From Methylotenera sp. (GTDB taxonomy: Bacteria; Pseudomonadota; Gammaproteobacteria; Burkholderiales; Methylophilaceae), in NCBI RefSeq assembly GCF_030684185.1, contig NZ_JAUXOY010000017.1, forward strand, positions 1-64,000: a DNA stretch of 64,000 nucleotides, in the 5' to 3' direction. How positions within the stretch are numbered: the stretch's first letter is position 1; each line of letters starts with the position of its first letter. This document shows, in pieces, positions 38,912 through 48,034 of this stretch. The notes beneath the pieces were generated by a model. It ran no database searches. It was not told where the DNA came from and saw only the letters and a list, made by a program, of their open reading frames with translations. Made by a program: the position numbers and the translations under genes.

Positions 38912-40144
38912 ATGTCTAAACGCAGAGTCGTCGTTACTGGTCTTGGTGTGGTTTCACCTGTAGGTATTGGTGTTAAAACTGCATGGGATAACCTTATTGC
39001 TGGTAAATCTGGCATTACACAAATTACCAAATTCGATGCGAGTGCTTTTGCATCCACCATCGCAGGTGAGGTAAAAGACTTTAATCCAGAAGATTTTATA
39101 ACCGCAAAAGACGCCCGACGAATGGATACGTTTATTCAGTTTGGTCTTGCTGCCGCAATTGAGGCGGTAAAAGATTCCGGAATAGTCGCTACAGAAGAAA
39201 ATGCGGAGCGCATCGGTGTTTCGATTGGCTCTGGAATTGGCGGAATGCAATTTATTGAAGATACTGACATCCTTTATCAAGAGTCAGGTCCTCGTAAGAT
39301 ATCTCCGTTCTTTATTCCTGGCACGATTATTAATATGATCTCCGGTAACCTGTCAATTATGTTTGGCTTTAAAGGCCCTAATGTCGCCATTGTTACTGCT
39401 TGTACAACTGGCACGCATTCGATTGGCGATGCTTCTCGAATGATTGAATATGGTGATGCAGATGTAATGATTGCTGGTGGTGCTGAAGCTGCGATTACTC
39501 GCTTAAGTGTGGGCGGCTTCGCTGCCTCACGTGCACTTTCAACACGTAATGATGACCCTGCAACCGCAAGCCGCCCATGGGATAAAGACCGCGATGGGTT
39601 TGTTATAGGCGAAGGAGCAGGCGTAATGGTGCTTGAGGAGTATGAGCATGCAAAAAAACGTGGCGCAAAAATCTATGGAGAACTCAGTGGTTATGGCATG
39701 AGTGCGGATGCGTATCACATGACTGCGCCTAATATGGACGGGCCACGTAGGTCCATGCGTAACGCCATGAGCAACGCGGGTATTGACCCAAGTGCAGTGC
39801 AGTTTATCAATGCACACGGTACCTCTACGCCACTGGGAGACTCTAACGAGACCAACGCAATAAAAGCTGCATTTGGGGAACATGCCTACAAACTGGTGGT
39901 CAATTCAACCAAGTCTATGACTGGACATTTACTGGGTGGTGCGGGCGGTTTGGAGTCAGTATTCACTGTGCTTTCTATTTATAATCAAGTGTCACCACCT
40001 ACAATTAACATATTCAATCAGGATCCAGAATGTGACCTGGATTACTGCGCAAATACCGCAAGAGATATGAAGATTGAATATGCGCTAAAAAATAACTTTG
40101 GTTTTGGCGGAACTAACGGTAGCTTGGTTTTTAAAAAAGTTTAA
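38912..40144 (+). CDS. fabF: beta-ketoacyl-ACP synthase II
   Basis: FabF elongates acyl-ACPs. The 410-residue protein has the nucleophile Cys164 in [14 protein letters not shown], the two active-site His in [11 protein letters not shown] and [14 protein letters not shown], and the C-terminal [14 protein letters not shown]. The core motif reads ACTTGTHS. A strong terminator follows. Confidence 0.98.
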   Translation: MSKRRVVVTGLGVVSPVGIGVKTAWDNLIAGKSGITQITKFDASAFASTIAGEVKDFNPEDFITAKDARRMDTFIQFGLAAAIEAVKDSGIVATEENAERIGVSIGSGIGGMQFIEDTDILYQESGPRKISPFFIPGTIINMISGNLSIMFGFKGPNVAIVTACTTGTHSIGDASRMIEYGDADVMIAGGAEAAITRLSVGGFAASRALSTRNDDPATASRPWDKDRDGFVIGEGAGVMVLEEYEHAKKRGAKIYGELSGYGMSADAYHMTAPNMDGPRRSMRNAMSNAGIDPSAVQFINAHGTSTPLGDSNETNAIKAAFGEHAYKLVVNSTKSMTGHLLGGAGGLESVFTVLSIYNQVSPPTINIFNQDPECDLDYCANTARDMKIEYALKNNFGFGGTNGSLVFKKV

Positions 40145-40171
40145 GCATTTAATAAAGATACACTCACTTTT

Positions 40172-40200
40172 AGCCTGCGAATAAAATCGCAGGCTTTTTT
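40172..40200 (+). terminator. intrinsic terminator after fabF
   Basis: AGCCTGCGA (40172-40180) pairs perfectly with TCGCAGGCT (40187-40195), loop ATAAAA, followed by a T run. It separates the fab genes from the pabC-mltG-tmk-holB unit. Confidence 0.9.
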
Positions 40201-40252
40201 ATTCTGCTTACATGTTGGTTAATTGACCTTTGCTATGGTTTAATTAGGGCTT

Positions 40253-41086
40253 ATGAATAGCGCACATTCTTATATAATTAATGGTGATTTCAATCAGGTG
40301 ATTACACCGCTAGATCGCGGTTTTGCTTACGGCGATGGGGTTTTTCGTACGATGTTAATGCGTAATGGGCAACCTGAATGCTGGCCATTACATTACCAAA
40401 AACTGGTGGCAGATTGTGCCGCAATAGGTATCGTTTGTCCAAGTGCAGAGTTGCTGATGAATGATATGCAGCAATTAATTTCAATCAAAGAGCTTACGGA
40501 TAATCTATCGAGTGTCATTAAGGTGATTATTACTAGAGGCGAAGGCGAGCGGGGTTATGCCGTGCCAGCTGTTACAAACCCTACACGAGTGATAGTCAAA
40601 TCAGCAATGCCGAGTTATGCGAAAGAAAACTTTGTGATAGGCGTCAATTTGCATGTGTGCAAAACGAGGTTGGCAGTGCAAACTAAACTTGCTGGTATAA
40701 AGCACTTAAATCGCCTTGAAAACGTGATGGCACGCATGGAATGGCATGATGAAAACATATTTGATGGTGTCATGTTAGACCAGTATGAGAACGTTATTGA
40801 ATGCACTATGAGTAATATTTTTGCTCGTTTTGATAAGGTATTAGTCACTCCGGACTTAAGTCAGTGTGGCGTGGCGGGTATGACGCGACAGCGTATTATG
40901 GGGCTGGTTTCATCACTTAATTTAACAGTTGAAGTTGAAGCATTGCCCTTGATAAAGCTAACTCAAGCTGATGAAGTGATTATCTGCAATAGTTTATATG
41001 GCGCATTTCAAGTAAGTAAAATTGGTCAGAATACCTGGTCACTGCAGTCGTTAGCCAAAAACATCAGAAACCTTCTAAGCTCATGA
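40253..41086 (+). CDS. pabC: aminodeoxychorismate lyase
   Basis: PabC is the PLP enzyme that releases p-aminobenzoate for folate synthesis. The 277-residue fold-type IV protein has DRGFAYGDGVFRTML near residue 22, the PLP Lys in KHLNRLENVMARMEW, DGVMLDQYENVIECTMSNIF and the C-terminal DEVIICNSLYGAF. It overlaps mltG by four bases. The order pabC-mltG-tmk-holB is the same as in E. coli. Confidence 0.95.
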   Translation: MNSAHSYIINGDFNQVITPLDRGFAYGDGVFRTMLMRNGQPECWPLHYQKLVADCAAIGIVCPSAELLMNDMQQLISIKELTDNLSSVIKVIITRGEGERGYAVPAVTNPTRVIVKSAMPSYAKENFVIGVNLHVCKTRLAVQTKLAGIKHLNRLENVMARMEWHDENIFDGVMLDQYENVIECTMSNIFARFDKVLVTPDLSQCGVAGMTRQRIMGLVSSLNLTVEVEALPLIKLTQADEVIICNSLYGAFQVSKIGQNTWSLQSLAKNIRNLLSS

Positions 41087-42078
41087 TAAAAATTATAAAA
41101 AAATGGTTTTTACTAACCCTGATAGCTATTTGTATATTGGGTGCATTGCTTGCTTATTATGCAGCTTCACCTTTAAGACTACAGCCTAACAGCCAGGAAA
41201 TCGTCATTCAGCCTAACAGTGGGCTTAAAAGCATCGCGAATCAGTTAGTTGAACAAGGGGTATTAACTGAGCCTTGGCGCTTTATCATTATCGCTAAATT
41301 GCTTAATAAGGAAAAAAATTTGCAGGCGGGTAATTACACCTTAAATAGAAATGTTACGCCTTATCAATTATTACTTTCGCTAAATCACGGTAAGGCAACG
41401 CAAGGCAGCGCTACCTTTATTGAAGGCCGTACCTTTCAGCAAATGCGTGATAGAATTAAAAAAAATGATGCTATAAAACAAACAATTACAGTGTTATCTG
41501 AACCTGAAATATTAAAACTTATGGGCTCAGAATATAGCATTGCTGAAGGGTTATTCTTTCCTGATACTTACTATTTTGATCGTAATACTGCAGATACCGT
41601 TATTTTGAAGCGTAGTTATGATGCTATGCAAAGTAAGCTGAAAGTGGCTTGGGAAAGACGTGAAGCTGGATTGCCCTACAAGAATAGTTATGAAGCATTA
41701 ATTATGGCTTCTATTGTTGAAAAGGAAACAGGTAAAGCGAGTGAGCGGCCAATGATTGCCGGTGTATTTATCAATCGACTACGTATTGGTATGCGCCTAC
41801 AAACTGATCCAACCGTTATTTACGGTATGGGGGCGCAATATAATGGAAACATCCGTAAAAAAGATTTACTAACAGATACCCCTTATAATACTTATACGCG
41901 TAACGGATTGCCACCTAGCCCAATCGCGATGCCAGGTATGGCTGCCATTGAAGCGGCTTTGCACCCAGAAAAAACGAAGGCGCTTTATTTTGTTGGTAAG
42001 GGTGATGGTAGCCACGCTTTTTCGAACAATTTAGAAGACCATAACCGGGCAGTAGTTAAATACCAATTAAAAAAATAA
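41083..42078 (+). CDS. mltG: endolytic murein transglycosylase MltG
   Basis: MltG is an inner-membrane lytic transglycosylase that terminates glycan strand growth. The 331-residue protein has an N-terminal membrane helix (LLTLIAICILGALLAYYA), a LysM-like segment, then the catalytic YceG domain with IMASIVEKETG (catalytic Glu), RLRIGMRLQTDPTVIYG and the C-terminal YNTYTRNGLPPSPIAMPG. Confidence 0.97.
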   Translation: MIKIIKKWFLLTLIAICILGALLAYYAASPLRLQPNSQEIVIQPNSGLKSIANQLVEQGVLTEPWRFIIIAKLLNKEKNLQAGNYTLNRNVTPYQLLLSLNHGKATQGSATFIEGRTFQQMRDRIKKNDAIKQTITVLSEPEILKLMGSEYSIAEGLFFPDTYYFDRNTADTVILKRSYDAMQSKLKVAWERREAGLPYKNSYEALIMASIVEKETGKASERPMIAGVFINRLRIGMRLQTDPTVIYGMGAQYNGNIRKKDLLTDTPYNTYTRNGLPPSPIAMPGMAAIEAALHPEKTKALYFVGKGDGSHAFSNNLEDHNRAVVKYQLKK

Positions 42079-42103
42079 GTTGATTAGAAAAAATATACGA
42101 AAT

Positions 42104-42724
42104 ATGACAGCTAAATTTATTAAACCTAAATTCATTACACTGGAAGGCATGGATGGCGCAGGTAAAAGCACGCATATTGCTAACATTATCGAGATTTTAA
42201 AATCACAAGGGCGCGAAGTCGTATCAACACGCGAACCAGGCGGTACCGCCCTTGGCGAGCGTTTACGAGAACTATTACTACATGAAAATATGCATGCAGA
42301 AACGGAGACGTTACTTATGTTTGCTGCCAGACGTGAGCATATTGCAACTGTGATACAACCTGCGCTGATGAGAGGTGCTTATGTATTGTCTGACCGTTTT
42401 ACAGATGCTACTTATGCATATCAATCTGGTGCAAAAGGTGTTGCTGCCAGCAAAATCCAATTGTTAGAACAATGGGTGCAAGGGAGTCTGCAGCCAGACA
42501 TCACACTTTTGTTCGATGTACCTGTAGAAGTGAGCATGGAAAGGCTAGCCAGCGCACGTACACCAGATAAATTTGAACGGGAAGGTGCGGATTTTTTTAC
42601 CCGTATTAGGGGAGCTTACTTGCAGCGAGCCAAAGATAACCCAGTAAGATTTAGAATAATTGACGCTAACAGGCCTTTAGATAAAGTTAAGAAATCAGTT
42701 GAAGATATTATTTCAACCTTATGA
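42104..42724 (+). CDS. tmk: thymidylate kinase
   Basis: Tmk phosphorylates dTMP. The ATG at 42104 gives 206 residues with PKFITLEGMDGAGKSTH (P-loop) near the start; a TTG at 42080, two bases after the mltG stop, is a less likely start. TREPGGT (DR-equivalent region), LLMFAARREHI and the SDRFTDATYAYQ motif are all present. Confidence 0.96.
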   Translation: MTAKFIKPKFITLEGMDGAGKSTHIANIIEILKSQGREVVSTREPGGTALGERLRELLLHENMHAETETLLMFAARREHIATVIQPALMRGAYVLSDRFTDATYAYQSGAKGVAASKIQLLEQWVQGSLQPDITLLFDVPVEVSMERLASARTPDKFEREGADFFTRIRGAYLQRAKDNPVRFRIIDANRPLDKVKKSVEDIISTL

Positions 42725-42739
42725 TTAATTTTAAAATAA

Positions 42740-43753
42740 ATGAATAGTTTAACTAAAATTTACCCTTGGCAAGCTGATGTTTGGCGGCTTGTTAATCAAG
42801 ATGATAAGCGCAGGGCACATGCTTTACTGTTGCATGGTCGAGCTGGAATCGGGAAGTATGATTTCGCAAGATGTTTAAGCCAAGCGCTTTTATGTGCGCA
42901 TAAAGATGATTTGGGTCATGCTTGCGGAAAATGCTCAAGTTGTAATTGGTTTAATGAAGAAAGCCACCCTGATTTCCGTTTGTTAAGCCCGGAACAAGAG
43001 GCCGATACTGATGAAGAGAGCTCAGCTTCCAAAAAAACTAAGAAAAAAACACAAATTTCAGTGGCGCAAATTCGTGAGTTGAGTGATTTTTTAAGCCTAT
43101 CCAGCCATCGTAGCGATGGCTTACGTATTATATTGATTCATCCAGCAGAAGCGTTGAATTTGGCTTCTGCTAACGCTTTATTAAAAATGCTCGAAGAACC
43201 AGCAGAAGGTGTCGTTTTTATTTTAGTGGCGCATCAATTGCAACGTTTATTGCCAACTATTATAAGCCGTTGCCAAAAAATCAATATGCCTATGCCTTCA
43301 GATATGCAAGCATTGGCTTGGCTTAACGAGCAGGGCGTAAAAAATGCCAAGGAACAACTAGCTTATTTGGAAGGTTCGCCAATCAAGGTGTTTTCTGAGC
43401 AATTACAGTTTGCGCAGCTTACAGAAATATGGCGGTTATTAGCCCTTGGAAGCAAATTGCAACCACATATTGCAGCACCAATGCTTATTGCCAGCTCAGT
43501 AGAAATAGGTGTAATTGCTTTGCAAAAATGGATTTATGATATTGTCGCTATTCGATTTTCTCAACAATTACGTTATCACGCAGCGCATGCAACAGCTTTG
43601 CAAGCACTGGCAGACAAGGTAAACTTAGCTAGCTTGTTTCAACTGCAAAAAAAAGTAGATAATTTACGTAAGTTGGCGCTTCATCCACTCAATCATGAAT
43701 TGCAAATGGAAAGCCTGTTGCTGGAATATACTCGAATTTTTCAACCTAATTAA
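42740..43753 (+). CDS. holB: DNA polymerase III subunit delta'
   Basis: HolB is the delta' subunit of the clamp loader. The 337-residue protein has the AAA+ Walker A-like HGRAGIGKYDFAR, four cysteines of a zinc module (C-x8-C-x2-C-x2-C in CAHKDDLGHACGKCSSCNW), a charged spacer at about 90-110 and the ALLKMLEEPAEGVVFILVAH and ISRCQ motifs. It follows tmk as usual. Confidence 0.96.
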   Translation: MNSLTKIYPWQADVWRLVNQDDKRRAHALLLHGRAGIGKYDFARCLSQALLCAHKDDLGHACGKCSSCNWFNEESHPDFRLLSPEQEADTDEESSASKKTKKKTQISVAQIRELSDFLSLSSHRSDGLRIILIHPAEALNLASANALLKMLEEPAEGVVFILVAHQLQRLLPTIISRCQKINMPMPSDMQALAWLNEQGVKNAKEQLAYLEGSPIKVFSEQLQFAQLTEIWRLLALGSKLQPHIAAPMLIASSVEIGVIALQKWIYDIVAIRFSQQLRYHAAHATALQALADKVNLASLFQLQKKVDNLRKLALHPLNHELQMESLLLEYTRIFQPN

Positions 43754-43797
43754 CAGGTTAATTCACATTGCTGCATTTTAATTAGTAGGAAACAATA

Positions 43798-44169
43798 ATG
43801 GCTGAAAATCTAGCAGATAATATTACAACCGCCCCGAAACCAGGAGTTCTATCACTCGCGATTAAAGAAAAAGCGGCGCTGTATGCCGCCTATATGCCTT
43901 ACCTTAAAGGTGGAGGGTTATTTATTCCGACCAGTAAATCTTTTAAAATTGGTGAAGAAGTATTTATGCTATTAAGTTTAATTGATGACCCTATGAAACT
44001 AAAGGTTGTTGGGCATGTGGTTTGGGTTACACCAGCTGCTCAGGCAGGTAGGCCACAAGGGGTCGGTGTGCAGTTTAGTGATAGAGATGGTGGTTTAGAA
44101 GCCAAAAATAAAATAGAAAACTTATTAGGAAGCGCACTCAAATCATCACGTCCTACTAACACGATGTGA
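43798..44169 (+). CDS. PilZ-domain protein
   Basis: The 123-residue protein resembles the small PilZ proteins encoded next to holB in many proteobacteria, which act in type IV pilus biogenesis. The sequence GLFIPTSKSFKIGEEVFMLL and VVGHVVWVTPA fits the PilZ barrel, but the c-di-GMP-binding RxxxR motif is not evident, as in pilus-type PilZ. Four-gene context tmk-holB-pilZ-tatD is conserved. Confidence 0.88.
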   Translation: MAENLADNITTAPKPGVLSLAIKEKAALYAAYMPYLKGGGLFIPTSKSFKIGEEVFMLLSLIDDPMKLKVVGHVVWVTPAAQAGRPQGVGVQFSDRDGGLEAKNKIENLLGSALKSSRPTNTM

Positions 44170-44184
44170 TTTTGATATTTAGCC

Positions 44185-44964
44185 ATGCTTGTTGATTCAC
44201 ACTGTCACCTTAACTTCCCTGAACTTTTAGAAAAACTGTCAGACATTAAGCAGTCTATGCTTGATAATGAAGTAGGGTATGCATTGTGTATTTCAGTCAC
44301 ATTACCGGATTTTCCGCAAGTATTAGCTTTGGCAGAAGCCAATGACAACTTTTTTGCCTCTGTAGGGGTGCATCCAGATTACGAAGATATAGATGAGCCG
44401 ACCGTAGATGAGCTATTAAAGCTGGCAAATCATCCTAAAGTGATTGCTATAGGTGAAACAGGTTTAGATTACTTCAGGCTTACAGGTGATTTAGAATGGC
44501 AGCGCTTGCGTTTTCGTAACCATATTCGCGCTGCAATAGCATGCGGTAAACCTTTAGTGATACATACGCGCAATGCAGCTGAGGATACGTTACGCATCAT
44601 GCGTGAAGAGAATGCACAAAAAATCGGTGGAGTAATGCACTGTTTTACTGAAAGTTTAGATGTTGCCTTACAAGCAATTGAGCTAGGGTTTTATATTTCA
44701 TTTTCTGGAATTGTTACCTTTAAAAATGCGTTATCAATCAAAGAGGTAGCTCAGAAAATTCCTTTAGATAGACTGCTGGTGGAAACAGACTCTCCATATC
44801 TGGCCCCTGTTCCATATCGGGGTAAAATCAATCAACCAAGCTACGTCAAAAATGTAGCTGAAGAGATTGCAAGGTTAAGAGACATATCGTTTGAAGAGAT
44901 TTCGATAGCTTCCACGGATAACTTCTTTCGTTTATTTAGCCATGCAACCGCATACAAAACATGA
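44185..44964 (+). CDS. ycfH: TatD family metal-dependent DNase (YcfH type)
   Basis: The 259-residue TIM-barrel hydrolase has MLVDSHCHLNFPEL, GVHPDYED, the metal Glu in AIGETGLDYF, PLVIHTRNAAEDT and LVETDSPYLAPVPYRGK, all family motifs. TatD proteins are 3'-5' DNases. Its place after holB and pilZ matches ycfH. Confidence 0.95.
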   Translation: MLVDSHCHLNFPELLEKLSDIKQSMLDNEVGYALCISVTLPDFPQVLALAEANDNFFASVGVHPDYEDIDEPTVDELLKLANHPKVIAIGETGLDYFRLTGDLEWQRLRFRNHIRAAIACGKPLVIHTRNAAEDTLRIMREENAQKIGGVMHCFTESLDVALQAIELGFYISFSGIVTFKNALSIKEVAQKIPLDRLLVETDSPYLAPVPYRGKINQPSYVKNVAEEIARLRDISFEEISIASTDNFFRLFSHATAYKT

Positions 44965-44995
44965 CTAAAAATGCTGATATGAAATCGAGCGTAAA

Positions 44996-45760
44996 GTGCA
45001 ATTAACCATGTTGGGTGTTGGTTCAAGCGCGGGAACACCAATGGTTGGATGTCTATGCGCAACCTGTACATCTAGCGACCGACGTAACAACAGAACGCGT
45101 TGTTCTAGCTTAATTCAGTTAAATAATGGCAAGGTAATATTGATAGACACAAGCCCAGACCTGCGGCAACAAGCATTGAGAGAAGGACTTACGCAAATAG
45201 ATGCGGTGCTATACACCCACACGCATGCTGATCACTTGCACGGTATTGATGATTTACGCGGGTTTTGTCAGATTCAACGCAGTCAAATCCCCCTTTACGG
45301 CAGTTATGATGCCATGTCACATATATCTGACAAGTTCGGCTATACATTACGTGAGGCTAGTAACTTTTGGGATTTACCAGTACTGAAAGTTAATCCGATA
45401 GATGCACCATTTGAGCTATTTGGACAGCTCATAATCCCAATACCACTCAAACATGGTAACAGTGGTATTTACGGATACAGGATAGGTGATATGGCTTATC
45501 TGACCGATGTTTCAAGCATTCCAGAAAGTTCACTAGCGCTATTGTGTAACTTAAAAATATTGCTATTGGATTGTCTAAGATATACGAAACACTATACTCA
45601 TATTAATGTTGAACAAAGTTTGTACTATGCTGGTCTTATACGTGCGAAATCAACTTATCTGATACATATGACTCATGAGCTTGAATTTGCAGCTTTAAGT
45701 AAACAGTTACCAAACAATGTTTTTGTAGGTTACGATGGACTTAAATTATTTATGGAATAG
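44996..45760 (+). CDS. metallo-beta-lactamase fold hydrolase, PhnP-like
   Basis: The 254-residue protein starts at a GTG so that the first strand QLTMLGVGSSAGTP is complete. It has zinc-binding cysteines near the N-terminus (GCLCATCTS), the THTHADHLHGID motif at about 75-86, YLTDVS and a final His in YLIHMTHE. This is the layout of PhnP phosphodiesterases, but no phosphonate genes are nearby, so the substrate is unknown. Confidence 0.9.
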   Translation: MQLTMLGVGSSAGTPMVGCLCATCTSSDRRNNRTRCSSLIQLNNGKVILIDTSPDLRQQALREGLTQIDAVLYTHTHADHLHGIDDLRGFCQIQRSQIPLYGSYDAMSHISDKFGYTLREASNFWDLPVLKVNPIDAPFELFGQLIIPIPLKHGNSGIYGYRIGDMAYLTDVSSIPESSLALLCNLKILLLDCLRYTKHYTHINVEQSLYYAGLIRAKSTYLIHMTHELEFAALSKQLPNNVFVGYDGLKLFME

Positions 45761-45889
45761 GTCAGCTAAACAAATTTATGTACGTTATGTAGGGTGATAG
45801 TTTTTATGTTTTAAGTACCTTTTTTGTTTTAATTAGGACTATTTAAAATATAAATGAGATAATTACAGCTTAATAGGGAGATTTAATAA

Positions 45890-46285
45890 ATGCAGTTTAC
45901 TTTGAATAATATAATATTGAAATTATGTATAAGTATTGCTACAGCAATATTTTTTACTACGGCTGTAGGTCAAGTTAACGCAGCACCAGTTAGTAAAACA
46001 TATACTGAGGATCAATTTTTAGATACCTTTAGTGGTAAAACAAAAAAATTAGTTACTGCAAAATTAGGTGCGCCATTTAAAAAAGAATTATCTGTAAAAC
46101 CAGCAGGCGCAGCTGGTTTTCTGGGTAAGGTTGGTGCCGATGAAAAAAACTCTAAGCGCGTGAATGTTGAAATGTGGTACTACAAAAATATAGTTAAATA
46201 CGACCCTAAACGTACTTACAAAGAAACTGAAATTACATTTGTTAATGATAAGGTAATGAACATCGCTTTTTTCAATAACAGATAA
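45890..46285 (+). CDS. exported SmpA/OmlA-fold-like hypothetical protein
   Basis: The 131-residue protein has a signal peptide (TAIFFTTAVGQVNAAPV). The mature part, FLDTFSGKTKKLVTAKLGAPFKKE, then VNVEMWYYKNI and the final strands KETEITFVNDKVMNIAFF, matches the pattern of SmpA/BamE-type small domains. A ribosome site AGGGAG precedes the ATG. It is the last core gene before the dif array. Exact function is unknown. Confidence 0.7.
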   Translation: MQFTLNNIILKLCISIATAIFFTTAVGQVNAAPVSKTYTEDQFLDTFSGKTKKLVTAKLGAPFKKELSVKPAGAAGFLGKVGADEKNSKRVNVEMWYYKNIVKYDPKRTYKETEITFVNDKVMNIAFFNNR

Positions 46286-46313
46286 TTTTCTGGTATCGAT
46301 TAGGTGGAACATA

Positions 46314-46342
46314 ATAAAGCCAGTGCTAAACACTGGCTTTAT
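46314..46342 (+). terminator. intrinsic terminator before the dif array
   Basis: ATAAAGCCAGTG (46314-46325) pairs perfectly over 12 bp with CACTGGCTTTAT (46331-46342), loop CTAAA. It shields the integrated elements from read-through of the 45890 gene. Confidence 0.85.
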
Positions 46343-46355
46343 TTACATGCAACTT

Positions 46356-46383
46356 ACTTCGTATAATGTATAGGAATACAAAT
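46356..46383 (+). other. dif-like site 1: good XerC arm, degenerate XerD arm
   Basis: ACTTCGTATAA (XerC arm) is followed by TGTATA (centre, 46367-46372) and GGAATACAAAT (degenerate XerD arm). The E. coli dif site has the same centre and spacing. The left half is chromosomal; the right arm belongs to the first satellite. The same arm pattern is found in the attachment site of the Vibrio TLC satellite, which lacks a good XerD arm. Confidence 0.8.
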
Positions 46384-46462
46384 TCAATTTAACTGCTTTT
46401 AGTGCCTATTTTTAAAAATACAGGGTTAAATTTTCGATTGGTCATCAGCCGTTGAAAGATTT

Positions 46463-46786
46463 TCAGGCTCCCTTCGTAAAAGCGGAGTTTTCAAAATCGT
46501 TAATGTTCCGACTTTTTATACGCCTTTCGTATCGGTTATAACCCAGCATCGGACCGCGTTTACCCATGACGATTTGAAACGGGTAATTGATACGCCAGAG
46601 CTTGCCAAACTTAGTGCCTTTCAATTTCCCATCCAGCAGCATCTGACGGACACGCCGCGTTGAGGTGTGAAACAGCTTGGAAGCTAAGTCCACATTGACT
46701 GCAACCAGCTTACCATCAAGCATAAATTCACCGTCCCTTGTCGGCTTTGGTGTTTCATAGTTTGAGGCGGAATAGTTTTTTAGCAT
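46463..46786 (-). CDS. satellite 1 helix-turn-helix (excisionase-like) protein
   Basis: The 107-residue protein has a MerR/excisionase-type winged-helix segment at about 30-75: AVNVDLASKLFHTSTRRVRQ, then MLLDGKLKGTKFGKLWRIN. The homologue in satellite 2 is 88 residues and shares STRR-x-R-x-L-x-D-G-x-L-x-G-x-K and G-x-R-G-P. Its ATG overlaps the stop of the 104-residue gene (ATGCTAA). As the last gene of the operon it may regulate the element or assist Xer recombination; neither is shown. Confidence 0.7.
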   Translation of the reverse strand: MLKNYSASNYETPKPTRDGEFMLDGKLVAVNVDLASKLFHTSTRRVRQMLLDGKLKGTKFGKLWRINYPFQIVMGKRGPMLGYNRYERRIKSRNINDFENSAFTKGA

Positions 46787-47094
46787 AAGAAACCCCTGAG
46801 AGCTAATACTGGCAACGGATACAAAGGGGTTGCCAGTAAATATGTTTTAACCCGTGGGTGAAGAAGTGTGCATGTTATAAGACACGCACACTGCCTAAAA
46901 CACCAGGTTAAACCCAAAACCTTAAAACCGTCGGCAGGGCGCGCAATGACCTTCAGCAAGCTACCAACCTTAACCGCACGCGATAAACTGCGCCTCAATG
47001 CGAAATGGCGCAAGTCTACATGGGGGAACCGAGTTCCCCCATACCTCATAACACCATTTAAGGCGTTTTGAAGCGTTTTTAGGGGGTTAGTCAT
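46780..47094 (-). CDS. satellite 1 protein of 104 residues, unrecognised
   Basis: I do not recognise this protein. It fills exactly the space between two neighbours, overlapping both by 7-8 bases, and the satellite 2 counterpart (111 residues) does nearly the same. The two share only the central segment LKVIARPADGF / PKVISRPASGF with some silent codon differences, which supports coding. The same DNA also holds strong hairpins (46807-46838 and 47021-47041), so it may double as a replication or packaging sequence. Confidence 0.45.
   Translation of the reverse strand: MTNPLKTLQNALNGVMRYGGTRFPHVDLRHFALRRSLSRAVKVGSLLKVIARPADGFKVLGLTWCFRQCACLITCTLLHPRVKTYLLATPLYPLPVLALRGFLC
46807..46838. repeat. 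hairpin in satellite 1
   Basis: TACTGGCAAC (46807-46816) pairs perfectly with GTTGCCAGTA (46829-46838) around a 12-base loop. It occupies the position where satellite 2 has its 14-bp-arm palindrome (48543-48572), with a different sequence. Confidence 0.8.
47021..47041. repeat. conserved 9-bp hairpin, satellite 1
   Basis: TGGGGGAAC (47021-47029) pairs perfectly with GTTCCCCCA (47033-47041) around loop CGA. TCTACA precedes and TACC follows. Satellite 2 has the same structure with a one-pair-shorter stem (48747-48765), so pairing is kept while sequence changes. Confidence 0.85.
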
Positions 47095-47518
47095 GTTTAC
47101 CCCCTAACACCAAGCGTAAAAGCGGTTTAAAGTCGATTACGTGCGCCGCTTGCCGTTTTGTATTTCGGCGTTCATAATCCGCTTGCCAGTAACGCGCCAT
47201 CGTAAAGTAATGAGAAATGTAAGTGAGTTCATGTTGTCGGAAAGGTCTACCCACGGGCGACCAAAGGGTGTCACCTTTGATTACCCAACCTTTCCAAGCC
47301 GACGACAACAATGCACCATTGGCAAGGCAGCGCAGCAGCTTAAACGCAGAATAGGGGATGCGGGTCGCACCGCATTCCCAATGCGCTATCGTTCTACTGG
47401 TCACCTGAAGCAACTTGGCAGCATCTTCAACACTCAATCGATTCATCAATCTAACTTCCTTAAATTTTTCTCTATCAATGGGCTTGTATGGCTTGCGTTT
47501 GTACTTTTTGCGCTTCAC
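47087..47518 (-). CDS. VC1465/XafT-type Xer recombination activation factor (DUF3653-like), satellite 1
   Basis: The start is the GTG at 47518, overlapping the upstream stop (GTGA), giving 143 residues. An N-terminal helix-turn-helix (LSVEDAAKLLQVTSRTIAHW) is followed by IPYSAFKLLRCLANG and the domain AWKGWVIKGDTLWSPVGRPF with YFTMARYWQADYE. This matches, from memory, the family of XafT, the TLC-phage protein that activates XerCD recombination without FtsK. The satellite 2 copy is about 90% identical over the first 120 residues; the C-terminal tails differ. A role in integrating or excising the element is inferred. Confidence 0.75.
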   Translation of the reverse strand: MKRKKYKRKPYKPIDREKFKEVRLMNRLSVEDAAKLLQVTSRTIAHWECGATRIPYSAFKLLRCLANGALLSSAWKGWVIKGDTLWSPVGRPFRQHELTYISHYFTMARYWQADYERRNTKRQAAHVIDFKPLLRLVLGGKHD

Positions 47519-47736
47519 CAACGAAGTTGACTAGGCACAATTTTGGCGGGCGGGTAAATCCACCAATGCTTAGTCCTGACGTGTTGACGGGCACCAATAA
47601 CGCGACCTTGATTGCAATATTTGCGTAGTAGATTGTATGAAAGACCGTTGCTATCAGCAAAGCTGCGCAGGCTAACTGGCTCACATTTGGAAGATTGGAA
47701 GGCAGCGTGATTAAGCCTAGATTCAGCGATAATCAT
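47515..47736 (-). CDS. satellite 1 small helix-turn-helix protein
   Basis: Placed at the ATG at 47736 (73 residues); a TTG two codons upstream overlaps the previous stop. The core CEPVSLRSFADSNGLSYNLL, then RKYCNQGRVIGARQHVRTKHWWIYPP, resembles an excisionase-type winged helix with the terminal W-W-I-Y. The last codons (PSQLRW) overlap the activator start. The satellite 2 homologue is about 65% identical. A regulatory or Xis-like role is inferred. Confidence 0.7.
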   Translation of the reverse strand: MIIAESRLNHAAFQSSKCEPVSLRSFADSNGLSYNLLRKYCNQGRVIGARQHVRTKHWWIYPPAKIVPSQLRW

Positions 47737-47738
47737 AA

Positions 47739-48005
47739 TCAAGCCGCCTTGACCAGATTTACGTCAGCTATGCGCTTGACGTAAATCTGGTCAATCCAGC
47801 TTTGCATGCGCATAAGCTTTTCTTCGGGGGACGGTTTCAGATGCTCCCAGAACACATCACAGGTGCGTTTTAGAAGCTTGGGGTTTTTGTGAGGAAATCC
47901 AGATTCATGAGCGTAAAGCCCTTCATCAATTAGTTTAGCGAGTAACTCTAATTGAAGTCTAGAAAGCTGAATATTGTAATTTTGTTGCGGTGTAGCGTTT
48001 GCCAT
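47739..48005 (-). CDS. satellite 1 first-gene protein, unrecognised
   Basis: The 88-residue protein starts with an excellent AAGGAG ribosome site 7 bases upstream. It shares MANATPQ, QLELL, ESG, LLKRT-x-D and EHL-x-PS with its satellite 2 homologue and is otherwise diverged. It is predicted to be mostly helical and has no recognised motif. It leads the operon and sits 72 bases from the dif-like site, so its promoter must lie at or across the attachment junction. Confidence 0.65.
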   Translation of the reverse strand: MANATPQQNYNIQLSRLQLELLAKLIDEGLYAHESGFPHKNPKLLKRTCDVFWEHLKPSPEEKLMRMQSWIDQIYVKRIADVNLVKAA

Positions 48006-48034
48006 TTTGGCTCCTTTTGGAAGAGACCAAAAGC

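Noticed and set aside
47141-47530. Plus-strand open frame of 129 codons opposite the Xer activator
   Set aside because: It is antisense to a conserved gene with good coupling signals and has no ribosome site or recognisable protein.
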